Under the pieces are notes generated by a model, which did not search any database, was not told the origin of the DNA, and saw nothing but the letters and a program-made list of their open reading frames with translations. Positions 1 through 9,661 of a stretch of DNA of 64,000 nt are shown here, one piece after another. The translations under genes and the position numbers were made by a program. The stretch comes from Nitrospira sp. (GTDB lineage: Bacteria > Nitrospirota > Nitrospiria > Nitrospirales > Nitrospiraceae), in contig JAJONL010000020.1 of the NCBI GenBank assembly GCA_021323395.1, positions 30,635 through 94,634 of the forward strand. Reading direction: 5' to 3'. How positions within the stretch are numbered: the first letter of the stretch is position 1; each line of letters opens with the position of its first letter.

Positions 1-10
1 CCGTCGCGTA

Positions 11-1021
11 TTGTTGGCACTGACTTTTATCCTGGGAATAGGAGGTCTCTCTCAGGACATGACGAGTTCCGTGTTCGGCGCGGACAAGCTTGTCGTCTAT
101 TCCGGTCGGGCGGAGCGGCTCATCAAACCGGTATTAGATGAATTCCAATCGAAAAGCGGCATTCAGATCGAGCTGTTGTCCTCGGGAACGACCGAGCTCG
201 TCAACCGTCTGCAAGCGGAAGGAGATCACACCCCCGCCGATGTGTTTCTGACGAATGATGCGGGCAGCCTTGAGCATGCGCGAGAACTGAAGCTTCTGAG
301 GCCGATGAATATGCGCGAGGTCGAACGAGCCATTCCCGCGCAATTTCGCGCATCCGACAACAGCTGGATCGGGCTCTCGGGCCGATTCTGGATCGTGGTC
401 TACAACACACATCTGGTGAAGCCCGATCAGATCAAGTCCCTGCTCGACCTTGCTCAGCCACAATGGAAAGACAAGATTGCCATTCCCAATTCCGGCAGCG
501 AATACCTGCAAGCGGGCGTATCCGTCATCAAGGCGACGTTCGGAGAGGATCGGACAAAACAATTTCTCCAGGGTCTGAAAACGAACGCGGGCTCGCAGGT
601 GTATCAGAAAAGCTCGCAGATCGTGGAGGCTGTGGCCAAGGGACAGGTCGCCGTGGGCATCGTGAACCATTACTACATCTATCGCCATCTCGCGGCGCAA
701 CCATCCGCGCCGATCGCAGCCCTGATGCCGGATCAGCAGGAAGGCGGTATGGGGGCGATTATGAACGTCTCGGGGATTGGGGTGACCCGCGCTTCGAAAC
801 ACGTCGACAATGCGAAGCTCCTTCTTGAATTTTTGGTCGCCCAAGCCGGCCAGAAATTGTTCGCCGACCTCGATAAGGAATATCCCCTTCACCCGGACGT
901 AAAGGCCGACCCAGCCCTGGTCGATCGGCACGCCTTCCGTGCCGCCCTCGTTCCACTGGCCCGACTTGCCGAGCTGCGCGAGCCGACCCTCACCCTGATT
1001 GAGCAGGTCGGCCTTCGCTGA
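11..1021 (+). CDS. Fe(III) ABC transporter, periplasmic substrate-binding protein (FbpA/FutA-like); may start upstream of the window
   Basis: LVVYSGRAERLIKPVLDEFQSKSGIQIELLSSGTTELVNRL and IPNSGSEYLQAGVSV typical of iron-binding proteins; followed by permease and ATPase; no in-frame stop between window start and ORF start. Confidence 0.85.
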   Translation: MLALTFILGIGGLSQDMTSSVFGADKLVVYSGRAERLIKPVLDEFQSKSGIQIELLSSGTTELVNRLQAEGDHTPADVFLTNDAGSLEHARELKLLRPMNMREVERAIPAQFRASDNSWIGLSGRFWIVVYNTHLVKPDQIKSLLDLAQPQWKDKIAIPNSGSEYLQAGVSVIKATFGEDRTKQFLQGLKTNAGSQVYQKSSQIVEAVAKGQVAVGIVNHYYIYRHLAAQPSAPIAALMPDQQEGGMGAIMNVSGIGVTRASKHVDNAKLLLEFLVAQAGQKLFADLDKEYPLHPDVKADPALVDRHAFRAALVPLARLAELREPTLTLIEQVGLR

Positions 1022-1035
1022 ACTCCTCATTATTT

Positions 1036-2640
1036 ATGAACACCGCCACGAGGTTCAATGCGCCTTCCCCTCTGCAATGGGTGAGCTTGGTCACCGCCGC
1101 AGCTCTGGTCTTGCCGACGGGCTACATCATGTATCTCGCGCTGACCGCCGCGCCCGCCGTCTGGAATCGCCTGTGGTCGACGCGCATTCCGGAACTGTTG
1201 TGGAACACTCTGTCACTGGCCACGAGCGTCGCTCTCACCACATTGGTACTGGGTGTATCCCTGGCCTGGATCATGGTGCGTTATGAATTCCCCGGTCGCC
1301 GACTCTGGGAATGGGCCGTCGTCCTTCCATTGGCCATGCCGACCTATGTGCTGGCCTATGTGTATGCCCATCTCTTGGGCATGGGCGGTCCGACGGAACA
1401 ATGGTGGCAAGCCATCATGGGTTCTGAGGCTAAGCTCGTCTCTCCCCACAGCTTTCCCGGCGTGACGCTCATTATGGCCCTCGACACCTTTCCGTTTGTG
1501 TACCTGCTGGCTCGAAGCGCCCTTCTGAACCTCAATGTCTCCTTTGAAGAAGTGGCTCGCGCCTGCGGTGTGCCGCCCTGGAGCACCCTCTGGAGGGTGA
1601 CGTTGCCGCTGATTCGTCCGGCCATCGCGGCGGGCCTCGCGCTCGTGATTTTGTATGTCGTCTCAGACTTTGGCGCCGTCTCCCTTCTCCGTTATCAAAC
1701 TCTCACCTATGCGGTCTACCAACAAATGACCGGCCGCTATGACCAGAGCGCGGCCAGCATTCTAAGCCTGCTGCTCGTAGTCATGGCCATCATTTTTCTC
1801 GTGACCGAACGGTGGTTTCGCCGGCGCAGTCGTTTCTATCAAACATCCGGCCGGTTCCGCACATCGACTCGTCGCCATGAAGGTATTCTCGGCACCATCC
1901 TCATCACGGCCTATGTCCTGCTGGTCTTCGGAGCCTCGTTCGGTATTCCGGCGGTCATGCTGGTTCAATGGAGCATCGCGGCCGTGGCGCAGGGAGCGTT
2001 GGATGCACGGTTTTTTGGCTTCATCTGGAATAGTAGTTTTCTGTCCGCGCTCGCCGCCGGCGGGGCCGTCCTGATCGGCCTGCCGCTCGCCTACCTGGCC
2101 AGCCGTCGACCGTCACGGCTCAACCTCGCCTGTCTTCAGGCCGCCTATGCTGGGTATGCGCTGCCCGGGCCTGTCGCCGCTCTTGCAGTTCTTGTGTTGT
2201 TCACCCATTTCGTACCGGCCCTCTACGGCTCGGTCATCCTGTTGCTCGTCGCCTACATCTTGCATTTCATCCCAGTGGGGCTCCAATCCATGGAGCCCGC
2301 GTTGCAGCAGGTGACGCCCAATGTCGAAGAAGTCGCGCGAACCTTAGGCTGCACCACCCGAGAAACTCTCCGGCGCGTCACGCTCCCGCTTATTCAAAGC
2401 GGCTGCATCACCGCATGGGTATTAATGTTTCTGCAGACGATGAAGGAACTTCCGGCTACCTTGTTGTTGCGGCCGGTCGGATTTGATACGTTGGCGATTC
2501 GCGTCTGGCAGGAAGCCAGCGAGGAGTATTATCAGCTGGCAGCGCCTTCCGCCCTACTGATTGTTCTGTTGAGTGTGCCGGCGCTACTCTTGTTGGTCGC
2601 CAAAGATTGGCGTGGACGCGATCGAGGAGTCATCACGTGA
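1036..2640 (+). CDS. Fe(III) ABC transporter permease (FbpB-like, duplicated BPD_transp domain)
   Basis: 534 aa, many TM segments, two EEVAR(A/T)xG EAA-loop motifs. Confidence 0.88.
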   Translation: MNTATRFNAPSPLQWVSLVTAAALVLPTGYIMYLALTAAPAVWNRLWSTRIPELLWNTLSLATSVALTTLVLGVSLAWIMVRYEFPGRRLWEWAVVLPLAMPTYVLAYVYAHLLGMGGPTEQWWQAIMGSEAKLVSPHSFPGVTLIMALDTFPFVYLLARSALLNLNVSFEEVARACGVPPWSTLWRVTLPLIRPAIAAGLALVILYVVSDFGAVSLLRYQTLTYAVYQQMTGRYDQSAASILSLLLVVMAIIFLVTERWFRRRSRFYQTSGRFRTSTRRHEGILGTILITAYVLLVFGASFGIPAVMLVQWSIAAVAQGALDARFFGFIWNSSFLSALAAGGAVLIGLPLAYLASRRPSRLNLACLQAAYAGYALPGPVAALAVLVLFTHFVPALYGSVILLLVAYILHFIPVGLQSMEPALQQVTPNVEEVARTLGCTTRETLRRVTLPLIQSGCITAWVLMFLQTMKELPATLLLRPVGFDTLAIRVWQEASEEYYQLAAPSALLIVLLSVPALLLLVAKDWRGRDRGVIT

Positions 2641-3782
2641 ACCCTGTGAAGGACTCAGAACCCTACCATCACCTCCAGGGAACCGTTCCTGCATCGGAGA
2701 CCGGTGACCTACGGGTTGCACAATCACCCGTCCTGGAGCTGCGCGATGTCTGCTGTGCTTATGAACCAAACCGGCCGGCCGTCGAACACATTACCTTCAC
2801 GGTGCTCCAGGGAGAAATCCTGTGCCTGCTAGGTCCTTCCGGCTGCGGCAAGACTACCATCCTGCGGGCCATTGCCGGATTTGAGCGGGTCGTCGCCGGC
2901 AACATTGCGCTCTCGGGACAGCTGGTATCTTCACCTGACACCCTGATCCCGACGGAACAACGGCATATCGGCATGGTGTTTCAAGAATACGCGCTCTTTC
3001 CTCACCTGCGGGTGGAGAAAAATATCGCTTTCGGCCTCAACCATCTTTCACGACCTCAGCAGAAGGCCATCGTCGATGATCTGCTCGCGCTGACCGGATT
3101 ACGCGGCCTCGAACACCGGTATCCGCACGAGCTCTCCGGCGGACAGCAGCAACGCGTGGCACTGGCGCGCGCGCTGGCCCCGCGTCCCGTGCTGCTGCTG
3201 CTTGATGAACCATTCAGCAATCTCGATCCCGACATGGCGAGCCGTATGCGCCAAGACCTCCACACCCTTCTTCGGCAAACCAAAACGACCGCGATTCTGG
3301 TCACTCATGACCATGACGAAGCGTTTGCCATGGCGGACCGAGTGGCAGTCTTACGCCGCGGGTGGCTAGAACAATTCGATACGCCGGAGGCAATATATCA
3401 CCTGCCGACCACCCCCTTCGTCGCCGACTTCGTGGGGCAGGCAGATTTCATTTCCGGCCTCGTCACGAACAAGCTGGTTGTCACAGAGATCGGTGAATTT
3501 CCCAATACCAAGAATTTCCCCACGGGAACCAAAGTGGTCGTCATGATTCGGCCGGACGATATTCATATCGTGCCGACTAAGGGAGCCGATGCCCGCATTT
3601 CGGCAAGACAATTCAAAGGCTCTGAGAACCTATACACCATCCAACTCCGCTCTGGACAAATCGTTCACAGCAGCGAATCATCCCTGAGCATGTACGAAGT
3701 GGGAACGGCGATTGCTCTGCGAGTGGTGGCGACCCATACTGTCCTATTCCCACAGCCACCCGGCTCGGGCACGGATACCTAG
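2637..3782 (+). CDS. Fe(III) ABC transporter ATP-binding protein (FbpC-like)
   Basis: Walker A GPSGCGKTT, signature LSGGQQQRVALARAL, Walker B LLLLDEPFSNLD; GTG start overlapping the permease stop is likely. Confidence 0.88.
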   Translation: MNPVKDSEPYHHLQGTVPASETGDLRVAQSPVLELRDVCCAYEPNRPAVEHITFTVLQGEILCLLGPSGCGKTTILRAIAGFERVVAGNIALSGQLVSSPDTLIPTEQRHIGMVFQEYALFPHLRVEKNIAFGLNHLSRPQQKAIVDDLLALTGLRGLEHRYPHELSGGQQQRVALARALAPRPVLLLLDEPFSNLDPDMASRMRQDLHTLLRQTKTTAILVTHDHDEAFAMADRVAVLRRGWLEQFDTPEAIYHLPTTPFVADFVGQADFISGLVTNKLVVTEIGEFPNTKNFPTGTKVVVMIRPDDIHIVPTKGADARISARQFKGSENLYTIQLRSGQIVHSSESSLSMYEVGTAIALRVVATHTVLFPQPPGSGTDT

Positions 3783-3880
3783 CCGGCTGATCGGAGTTCT
3801 GGGCCCGACTTTCCGACGCAGGCCCATGCGGCCGTGTGCAATGGGCGGAGCGTTCCGCTGAGAGAACTCAACGTTGAGAG

Positions 3881-4321
3881 GTGGAGGATCCACACATGGA
3901 CGTGCTGAAAAATGCAGTTGAATATGGAATCATCGGTCTGCTGATCGCCTTGAGTGTGTGGTCGGTGGCGGTCGCCGTCGAGCGGTGGCTGTACTATCGA
4001 CGTGTGGATCTGGCGCAATTTTCGGACGAGCAGACCTTTGAAATGGCGCTCACGAAACGGCTTGTCATCATCGGCACGGTCGCCGCGAATGCCCCGTACA
4101 TCGGATTGCTGGGCACCGTCCTCGGGATCATGATGACGTTTCACACCATGGGCACATCCGGCACGATGGCCGTCAATACCATCATGATCGGCTTGAGCCT
4201 CGCGCTGAAGGCAACCGCCGTCGGCCTACTGGTCGCCATTCCCTGCGTCGTGATGAACAACGTCTTACGCCGCCGCGTAGCCGAACTTCTGACCATGTAC
4301 AGGTCCCAACATGGAGCGTGA
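3881..4321 (+). CDS. exbB: ExbB-type (MotA/TolQ/ExbB) proton channel, short form
   Basis: GTVAANAPYIGLLGTVLGIMMTFHTMG motif; adjacent ExbD and TonB. Confidence 0.85.
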   Translation: MEDPHMDVLKNAVEYGIIGLLIALSVWSVAVAVERWLYYRRVDLAQFSDEQTFEMALTKRLVIIGTVAANAPYIGLLGTVLGIMMTFHTMGTSGTMAVNTIMIGLSLALKATAVGLLVAIPCVVMNNVLRRRVAELLTMYRSQHGA

Positions 4322-4685
4322 GGTCAATCAGATCAATGTGATCCCTCTCGTGGACGTGATGCTGGTATTGCTCGTCATCGTGTTGACCACCGCAACATTC
4401 ATCAGCACCGGCCAGATCCCGGTCAATCTCGCAAAAGCGAAGGAAGCAGGGGATCGCAAAGATGTGCCCGTCGTGGTCACCCTGACCGCAGACGGCGACC
4501 TGTTTCTAAACGACCGGCCGATTCCGGCTGACGGGCTCAAGACCGTGCTCCTGTCGCATCCTCGCGAGTCCCTTGTCGTGGTGCGAGCCGACAAAGTCAC
4601 CGTATTGGAGCGGTTTGTCGCAGTTGTGGATGAGATCCGTGGCTTGGGATTTCAATCCGTGAGTTTGGAGGTCGTGCGTTTGTGA
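4311..4685 (+). CDS. exbD: ExbD/TolR family biopolymer transport protein
   Basis: INVIPLVDVMLVLLVIVLTTATFI motif; overlaps exbB. Confidence 0.87.
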   Translation: MEREVNQINVIPLVDVMLVLLVIVLTTATFISTGQIPVNLAKAKEAGDRKDVPVVVTLTADGDLFLNDRPIPADGLKTVLLSHPRESLVVVRADKVTVLERFVAVVDEIRGLGFQSVSLEVVRL

Positions 4686-5641
4686 CTGCCCCTCATACGG
4701 AGATACCCGGCGAATGGTTCCGCCTCCGCACCGGCGGATGGATCATCTCTCTGTGCCTGCATGGCAGTGTCATCTTCCTGAGCGGTGTCCTCGTAGCCAA
4801 ACTTAGCTTAGCTCCTTCGTCATCCTCCTTTCATTGGGACGTAACCGTGATCGGCCCTCAGCGTACGGCTTCAGTCCCGACGCCTGCGGACGCCCCCATG
4901 ACTTCGTCCAGGGAAACGAGTTCGAATCTGCGAACTCATTCATCGGACCGGGCGAGAGACGGGCGTTCCGTCGCGCGGCCTTCCGTCGTTCCGGCTTTAC
5001 CCGCGCCAACCGAAAAAAGTGACCCCCGAACTGGCCATTCAGTCCTGACGCCTCCCCACTCCGAATCTCCACGGGCTCCCGAACTTACGCCGGCCTCCGC
5101 CCTTCCCCTGGAGGGCAACTCGGATAGTGAACAGACTGTATCTCAGCCGGCGCCATCGATGCCTTTAGAAACATCCGCAGCATCTCAGTCGCCCCCACCA
5201 GCAAACGTCCCGCTGCCTACCGGAGATCCCCCTGTTTTTGAACCAACAGCCACTTCGCCCGCTCTACCCATCCCATCTCAAGCCGCCGACACACCATCGC
5301 CAGTCGGATCGCTCCCGCCATCGAATTCGCCGTTTCGGACGATCCCCAAACCGGACTATGGGTGGCTCACAGACCCCCTTTTACGCCGCATCGACAGGTT
5401 AAAACAATATCCAGCGTCGGCCCGAATGAACCATCAGGAAGGGCGCGTCATCGTGCGGATTGTCATCGAAGAAGACGGGCGGATTACCTCGGTCGCGATT
5501 GCTAAAAGCTCCGGCCATGACGTACTCGATCAGGCGGCGTTGGACACACTTCGACGAGCCTCTCCGGTCACATTGTCCAGACCACTCGACACATCTCCAT
5601 TGACGGTGCAGATTCCCCTCAACTATCGCCTGGGCCAATAG
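4682..5641 (+). CDS. tonB: TonB family energy transducer
   Basis: N-terminal TM, Pro/Ser-rich linker, C-terminal YPASARMNHQEGRVIVRIVIEEDGRITSVAIAKSSGHDVLDQAAL; overlaps exbD stop. Confidence 0.88.
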   Translation: MTAPHTEIPGEWFRLRTGGWIISLCLHGSVIFLSGVLVAKLSLAPSSSSFHWDVTVIGPQRTASVPTPADAPMTSSRETSSNLRTHSSDRARDGRSVARPSVVPALPAPTEKSDPRTGHSVLTPPHSESPRAPELTPASALPLEGNSDSEQTVSQPAPSMPLETSAASQSPPPANVPLPTGDPPVFEPTATSPALPIPSQAADTPSPVGSLPPSNSPFRTIPKPDYGWLTDPLLRRIDRLKQYPASARMNHQEGRVIVRIVIEEDGRITSVAIAKSSGHDVLDQAALDTLRRASPVTLSRPLDTSPLTVQIPLNYRLGQ

Positions 5642-5652
5642 GCTGACCTCCG

Positions 5653-6042
5653 TCATCCTTCACAGGACTGCATCTGCCACTCTCGCAAGACGGTTTGTTT
5701 GTCGAAGGTCAAGACGTAGGCTTGACAGACGCTCTTGCGCACCTGCCCGCTAAAACCCGCCGTCCCGCTGCCCCGCTCGAAATAAGTCCAAATCACGTTC
5801 CCATCTAAGGAAGATTGCACCTTGTGCGGCGCTCCATAACGCTTGCCGACCGCGGCTTGCGTCACCTCGTTGACCCTGTCCTGGAAGTATTTGGCGTCGG
5901 AACTGCATGCCCCCAGCGTGATGAGTCCGACTATGACCGAACCGCTGATGATGGTTCCTCCCCGAATTCCGGCGAAGCGAGACAATATCGAATCCAGACC
6001 AGAACGGATGCCATCGAGAAGATTACTGGCGGATATCATTGA
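5653..6042 (-). CDS. Hypothetical envelope/lipoprotein-like protein
   Basis: Short ORF with hydrophobic N-terminus ending GACSSDAKYF (lipobox-like); overlaps apbE stop. Confidence 0.55.
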   Translation of the reverse strand, partial: SMISASNLLDGIRSGLDSILSRFAGIRGGTIISGSVIVGLITLGACSSDAKYFQDRVNEVTQAAVGKRYGAPHKVQSSLDGNVIWTYFERGSGTAGFSGQVRKSVCQAYVLTFDKQTVLREWQMQSCEG

Positions 6043-7123
6043 TCCTGACCCTTCCTTTGAGATACGAAGAGACCCACACCTTACCGTCGCGATCCACAAC
6101 CACCGCACCGACCCCCGGCAATCGTTCAATCAGCGCCAGTCCACGCTCTCGCCCCATCACAAAGATGCCGGTATCCAACCCATCGGCCGTCGTCCCAGTG
6201 CGAGCGATTACCGTGACACTTTGACAGTCACGTGCCGGCTGCAGCGTGACCGGATCAAGAATGTGATGATAACGCACGCCATCCCGTTCGAAATAGCGCT
6301 CATAGTCACCCGCCGTTGAGATCGCTTCATCCTGGAGCTCGACAAACGCGAGCACAACATCCTCTTGCCTCGGATGCCGAATGCCGAATGGAAACTTCGC
6401 ACCGCTCGGAAGCCGGCCGAACGTCCTGATATCTCCGGACAAGGCGACGACTCCCGCAGTTGCGCCGGCCTTTTGCATAGCAGCGACCGCCATATCCGCG
6501 GCATAGCCTTTACCAATCCCGCCCACATCGACGCGCATGCCGATCCTGGCTAAATAGGCCGTTCTCTGTGCGACATCAAGATGCAGCGATCTCAGATCCG
6601 TGAGCGGGCGAACCGCCCGTAACAGCGCATCGGAGGGCACCTCTTGCCGGTCTAACACGCTCCAGGCCTCCACCGCCGGGCCCACGAGAATATTGAAACC
6701 TCCTTCTGTCAAGCGAGCTATTTCGATCGACGCTTTCAGGATACTCATGGTATCCGGACTGATGGTGATGGCTTTCCTTCCAGCCGCCGCATTGACCTGA
6801 GACAGTTCGCTGGTCGCGATCCAGGTGCTGAGCAACCCTTCCAAGCGATGTATTTCTTGAAACCCTGCCGAGGCAGCCCCTTGTGCCACCTCCCGGCTTG
6901 AGCCGACAGCCGTCACACTCACCAGCGTTCCCATATGCATCTGGGTTCGTTTCACGACCACAGGAGCCGACACCGCATTTCCTGCCGCGCATCCCGACGA
7001 CAATAATACGGCGACGATGGGACCACTCAGAATTGCGACGCCATATCCCTTCCACACGAGAACACATCTATCGAACATGACGCTGAAAATATTCTGGATA
7101 TCGGGGATAGTGAAACATTTCAT
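6023..7123 (-). CDS. apbE: ApbE family FAD:protein FMN transferase
   Basis: MGTLVSVTAVGSS, VDVGGIGKGYAADMA, SGDIRTFGRLP, HHILDPVTLQPARDCQSVTVIA motifs. Confidence 0.9.
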   Translation of the reverse strand: MKCFTIPDIQNIFSVMFDRCVLVWKGYGVAILSGPIVAVLLSSGCAAGNAVSAPVVVKRTQMHMGTLVSVTAVGSSREVAQGAASAGFQEIHRLEGLLSTWIATSELSQVNAAAGRKAITISPDTMSILKASIEIARLTEGGFNILVGPAVEAWSVLDRQEVPSDALLRAVRPLTDLRSLHLDVAQRTAYLARIGMRVDVGGIGKGYAADMAVAAMQKAGATAGVVALSGDIRTFGRLPSGAKFPFGIRHPRQEDVVLAFVELQDEAISTAGDYERYFERDGVRYHHILDPVTLQPARDCQSVTVIARTGTTADGLDTGIFVMGRERGLALIERLPGVGAVVVDRDGKVWVSSYLKGRVRINDIRQ

Positions 7124-7321
7124 GGAACCGGGGCTCCGGTTCTGAGAGGAGGAGAGAACCGCGGTCGCGGCTTCACCTGCGGGCAGGAGACGGCGTTCGG
7201 ATGGGGTGCGCTGTCCGATAACCAGAAGAGCTGAAGCCTACGTCGTGGCATGGGCAAATTATAAGTAACCCGGGATAGGAATGCACGCCGGGCAGACGCT
7301 GAAATTTTTCCAGAATCAGAC

Positions 7322-7372
7322 TTGACATTGCCACAGCCAGCGAGATATCAATAATCGTTCTCAATTTCATAT
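7322..7372. promoter_or_regulatory. Candidate promoter plus Fur-like box
   Basis: TTGACA with TATCAA at 18-bp spacing; minus-strand AAATTGAGAACGATTATTGATATC resembles a Fur box. Confidence 0.4.
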
Positions 7373-7388
7373 ACGAGCCATTTACGTC

Positions 7389-7565
7389 ATGATGATCAAC
7401 AACACGCCGGCTTCTTCCTGCCGCACCAACGAGACTCGCTGCGAATGTGGCCAGCTCATCGCCAAGGTGTGTGTTCAAGGTCTTGAACTGAAATGTAAAC
7501 GCTGCAAGCGCATCGTGGTGATTCCGTTCACCTCAATCGAAGGCTGGGGCACCGTCACGGCATGA
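7389..7565 (+). CDS. Com-like small zinc-finger protein (58 aa, absent from ORF track)
   Basis: MMINNTPASSCRTNETRCECGQLIAKVCVQGLELKCKRCKRIVVIPFTSIEGWGTVTA; RCxCGxLIAK...ELKCKRCKR matches the Mu Com pattern. Confidence 0.7.
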   Translation: MMINNTPASSCRTNETRCECGQLIAKVCVQGLELKCKRCKRIVVIPFTSIEGWGTVTA

Positions 7566-7697
7566 TTCGACCTATGAAAGGAGGCCTCCTCACAGGCAAA
7601 CATCCGAGACTTCGATCTTACCCACATACTCAGTACAGACCAGAGACCTTTGCGTCCCGAGTCAAACCACAACCTTACTCGCGGACGGAGGATACCC

Positions 7698-9143
7698 ATG
7701 AAGATGCGGGCAATCCTCGGGGCTCTCGTTCTGGCTGCTCTACCGGCCATGCCGATATTGGCAGAAGATATGACCCCGGAGGACATCAAGAGATTGGTCG
7801 ACGAAGCGGTGGAAAAACGGCTGCAAGAACGTGACCGTCGCGAGAGGGTCATGCCTCAAGAAGAAGGCGTCGCGCCGGCCTCACAATATCCTGTCGCGTC
7901 CGGTCCCATCACCGACATTCGCGTCGAACGACCGGGAGAAGAAAAGATCCCATTGGGGTTTGGATCGACAGGATCCGGCAAGCTGATTTATGCCAAACCA
8001 TTTTTGAGCGCGCCGAAAGCGACGGTCGGTGGGTATGCCGATGTGATGTACAACAACCTTTCACGCCAGAATTTGGACAACCCGAGCCGCAATTCCTTTG
8101 GCCAGCAACGGCTGGTGCCCTTCATTTATGCAGACATTACCGAGCACATTAAGTTCGCGACGGAAATTGAAATCGAGCGCGGAGGGACCAATGCTCCGCA
8201 GGCCGGCGACGGCTCCATGCAGATCGAGTTCGCTCAGTTGGATTACCTGGTCAACGAAGCCATCAATCTCCGGGCAGGAATTCTGCTGATGCCGGTTGGC
8301 AAGTTCAACTTGCTGCATGACTCGCCGTTGAACGACCTCGTCGATCGACCGATGGTGTCCCGGATTGTAATCCCCAGCACTTGGTTTGAAGCCGGAGCCG
8401 GCATCTACGGCACCTTATATCCGTCCTCACGGTCCAAGCTGGACTACGAAGTCTACGCCGTCAATGGCATGAGCCAGACAGCCGGCGGTATTACTGACCT
8501 CGGCGTGCGGAACGCCCGCGGCAGCGTCTCCCGGGATCGTGATGATAACAAGGCCGTCGTCGGCCGCGTTGCGTTCAGCCCGAGGCTCGGCATTGAAGTC
8601 GCAGGCTCCGGTTACCATGGCGCCTACAAGCCTTCAGCCGGCGCCGTGGGCACCGGCTACATCGATATGTTCGCATTGGACTGGACTCTTCAGAGAGGCC
8701 CGTTCGAGATCATCGGAGAATCAGCCTGGACGAGAATCAGCAACAACAATGCGACTGGAGTAGCCGGCAGAGGCATCGGACCGGCCGGGATGCAAGGGTA
8801 CTACATTCAGGGGAACTACCATTTCATGCCGGAGTTCCTGAAAAAATGGGCGCCCAGCCGATTCACGGATGCGTCGACTTTTACGGCAGTCGTCCGGTGG
8901 GAACAGGTCAATACCGACACCGACGATCGCACCAAGCAAAACGCGCTGGGAGGCCAGCGGAAACTTGAGCGCTTGACCCTCGGCCTCAACTTCCGACCGA
9001 TCGAAGACACTGTGATTAAATTCGACTGGCAGTTCAATACCCAGAAGGACGCCAAAGGGCTGGTCAATGCCGGAGATCTCGGCAATGCAGGCAGTCCGCT
9101 AAATGGAAACGGATTCCTCATTCAAGCGGCTACCTACTTCTAA
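7698..9143 (+). CDS. Outer-membrane beta-barrel porin (phosphate-selective-porin-like)
   Basis: Signal peptide MKMRAILGALVLAALPAMPILAED, coiled-coil N-terminus, repeated beta-strand pattern, ends in aromatic residue (AATYF). Confidence 0.75.
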   Translation: MKMRAILGALVLAALPAMPILAEDMTPEDIKRLVDEAVEKRLQERDRRERVMPQEEGVAPASQYPVASGPITDIRVERPGEEKIPLGFGSTGSGKLIYAKPFLSAPKATVGGYADVMYNNLSRQNLDNPSRNSFGQQRLVPFIYADITEHIKFATEIEIERGGTNAPQAGDGSMQIEFAQLDYLVNEAINLRAGILLMPVGKFNLLHDSPLNDLVDRPMVSRIVIPSTWFEAGAGIYGTLYPSSRSKLDYEVYAVNGMSQTAGGITDLGVRNARGSVSRDRDDNKAVVGRVAFSPRLGIEVAGSGYHGAYKPSAGAVGTGYIDMFALDWTLQRGPFEIIGESAWTRISNNNATGVAGRGIGPAGMQGYYIQGNYHFMPEFLKKWAPSRFTDASTFTAVVRWEQVNTDTDDRTKQNALGGQRKLERLTLGLNFRPIEDTVIKFDWQFNTQKDAKGLVNAGDLGNAGSPLNGNGFLIQAATYF

Positions 9144-9149
9144 CAGGCT

Positions 9150-9186
9150 CCTCGTCCAGGCCTCCCTCAGGGAGGCCTGGACGAGG
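9150..9186. terminator. Perfect 17-bp stem, 3-nt loop hairpin downstream of porin
   Basis: CCTCGTCCAGGCCTCCC-tca-GGGAGGCCTGGACGAGG; no U-tract follows. Confidence 0.55.
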
Positions 9187-9199
9187 ACCAGGCAATGAC

Positions 9200-9661
9200 A
9201 TGACACGACATTTTCGCCGACTCCCATGTTTCCTCATCTCCAGCCTCCTGAGCGCCTGCGCATCACTAGGCGGCATGCAGGATCGATTTGCCGTCTGTAG
9301 CTACGACCATGCCTGGGAAGCTGCACTTGACGCGATCAAAGATCGTTCGATCACCCGACAGGATAAGAATGCAGGTGTAATTGACACGGCTTGGCTGGAA
9401 ATACCTATGCCGGGACGGACCTTTGGCGCCCTCCAACGCGACTTGGGAGACAACAAAGATCGGTCCCGTATTTCTCTTATCGTGAAACGACTTGAGGATG
9501 TCACAAAGGTCAGCTTCATTGAAGAACGACAACGTTGGGCTTTTCGTGGGGGCTCTCGGCTCTTCGGCTGGACCGACACCGATCCCTCGGCAGACGTTAT
9601 GCACGACGTGCAGAGCCGGCTTGATTCCAAACTAAAGGAGCACGGATGTTCAGTCACCTGA
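9200..9661 (+). CDS. Hypothetical lipoprotein
   Basis: Lipobox-like LLSACASLGG; overlaps next ORF. Confidence 0.65.
   Translation: MTRHFRRLPCFLISSLLSACASLGGMQDRFAVCSYDHAWEAALDAIKDRSITRQDKNAGVIDTAWLEIPMPGRTFGALQRDLGDNKDRSRISLIVKRLEDVTKVSFIEERQRWAFRGGSRLFGWTDTDPSADVMHDVQSRLDSKLKEHGCSVT

Noticed and set aside
134-1030. 298-aa ORF antisense to the Fe-binding protein
   Set aside because: Opposite-strand shadow of a well-supported gene; no recognisable domain.
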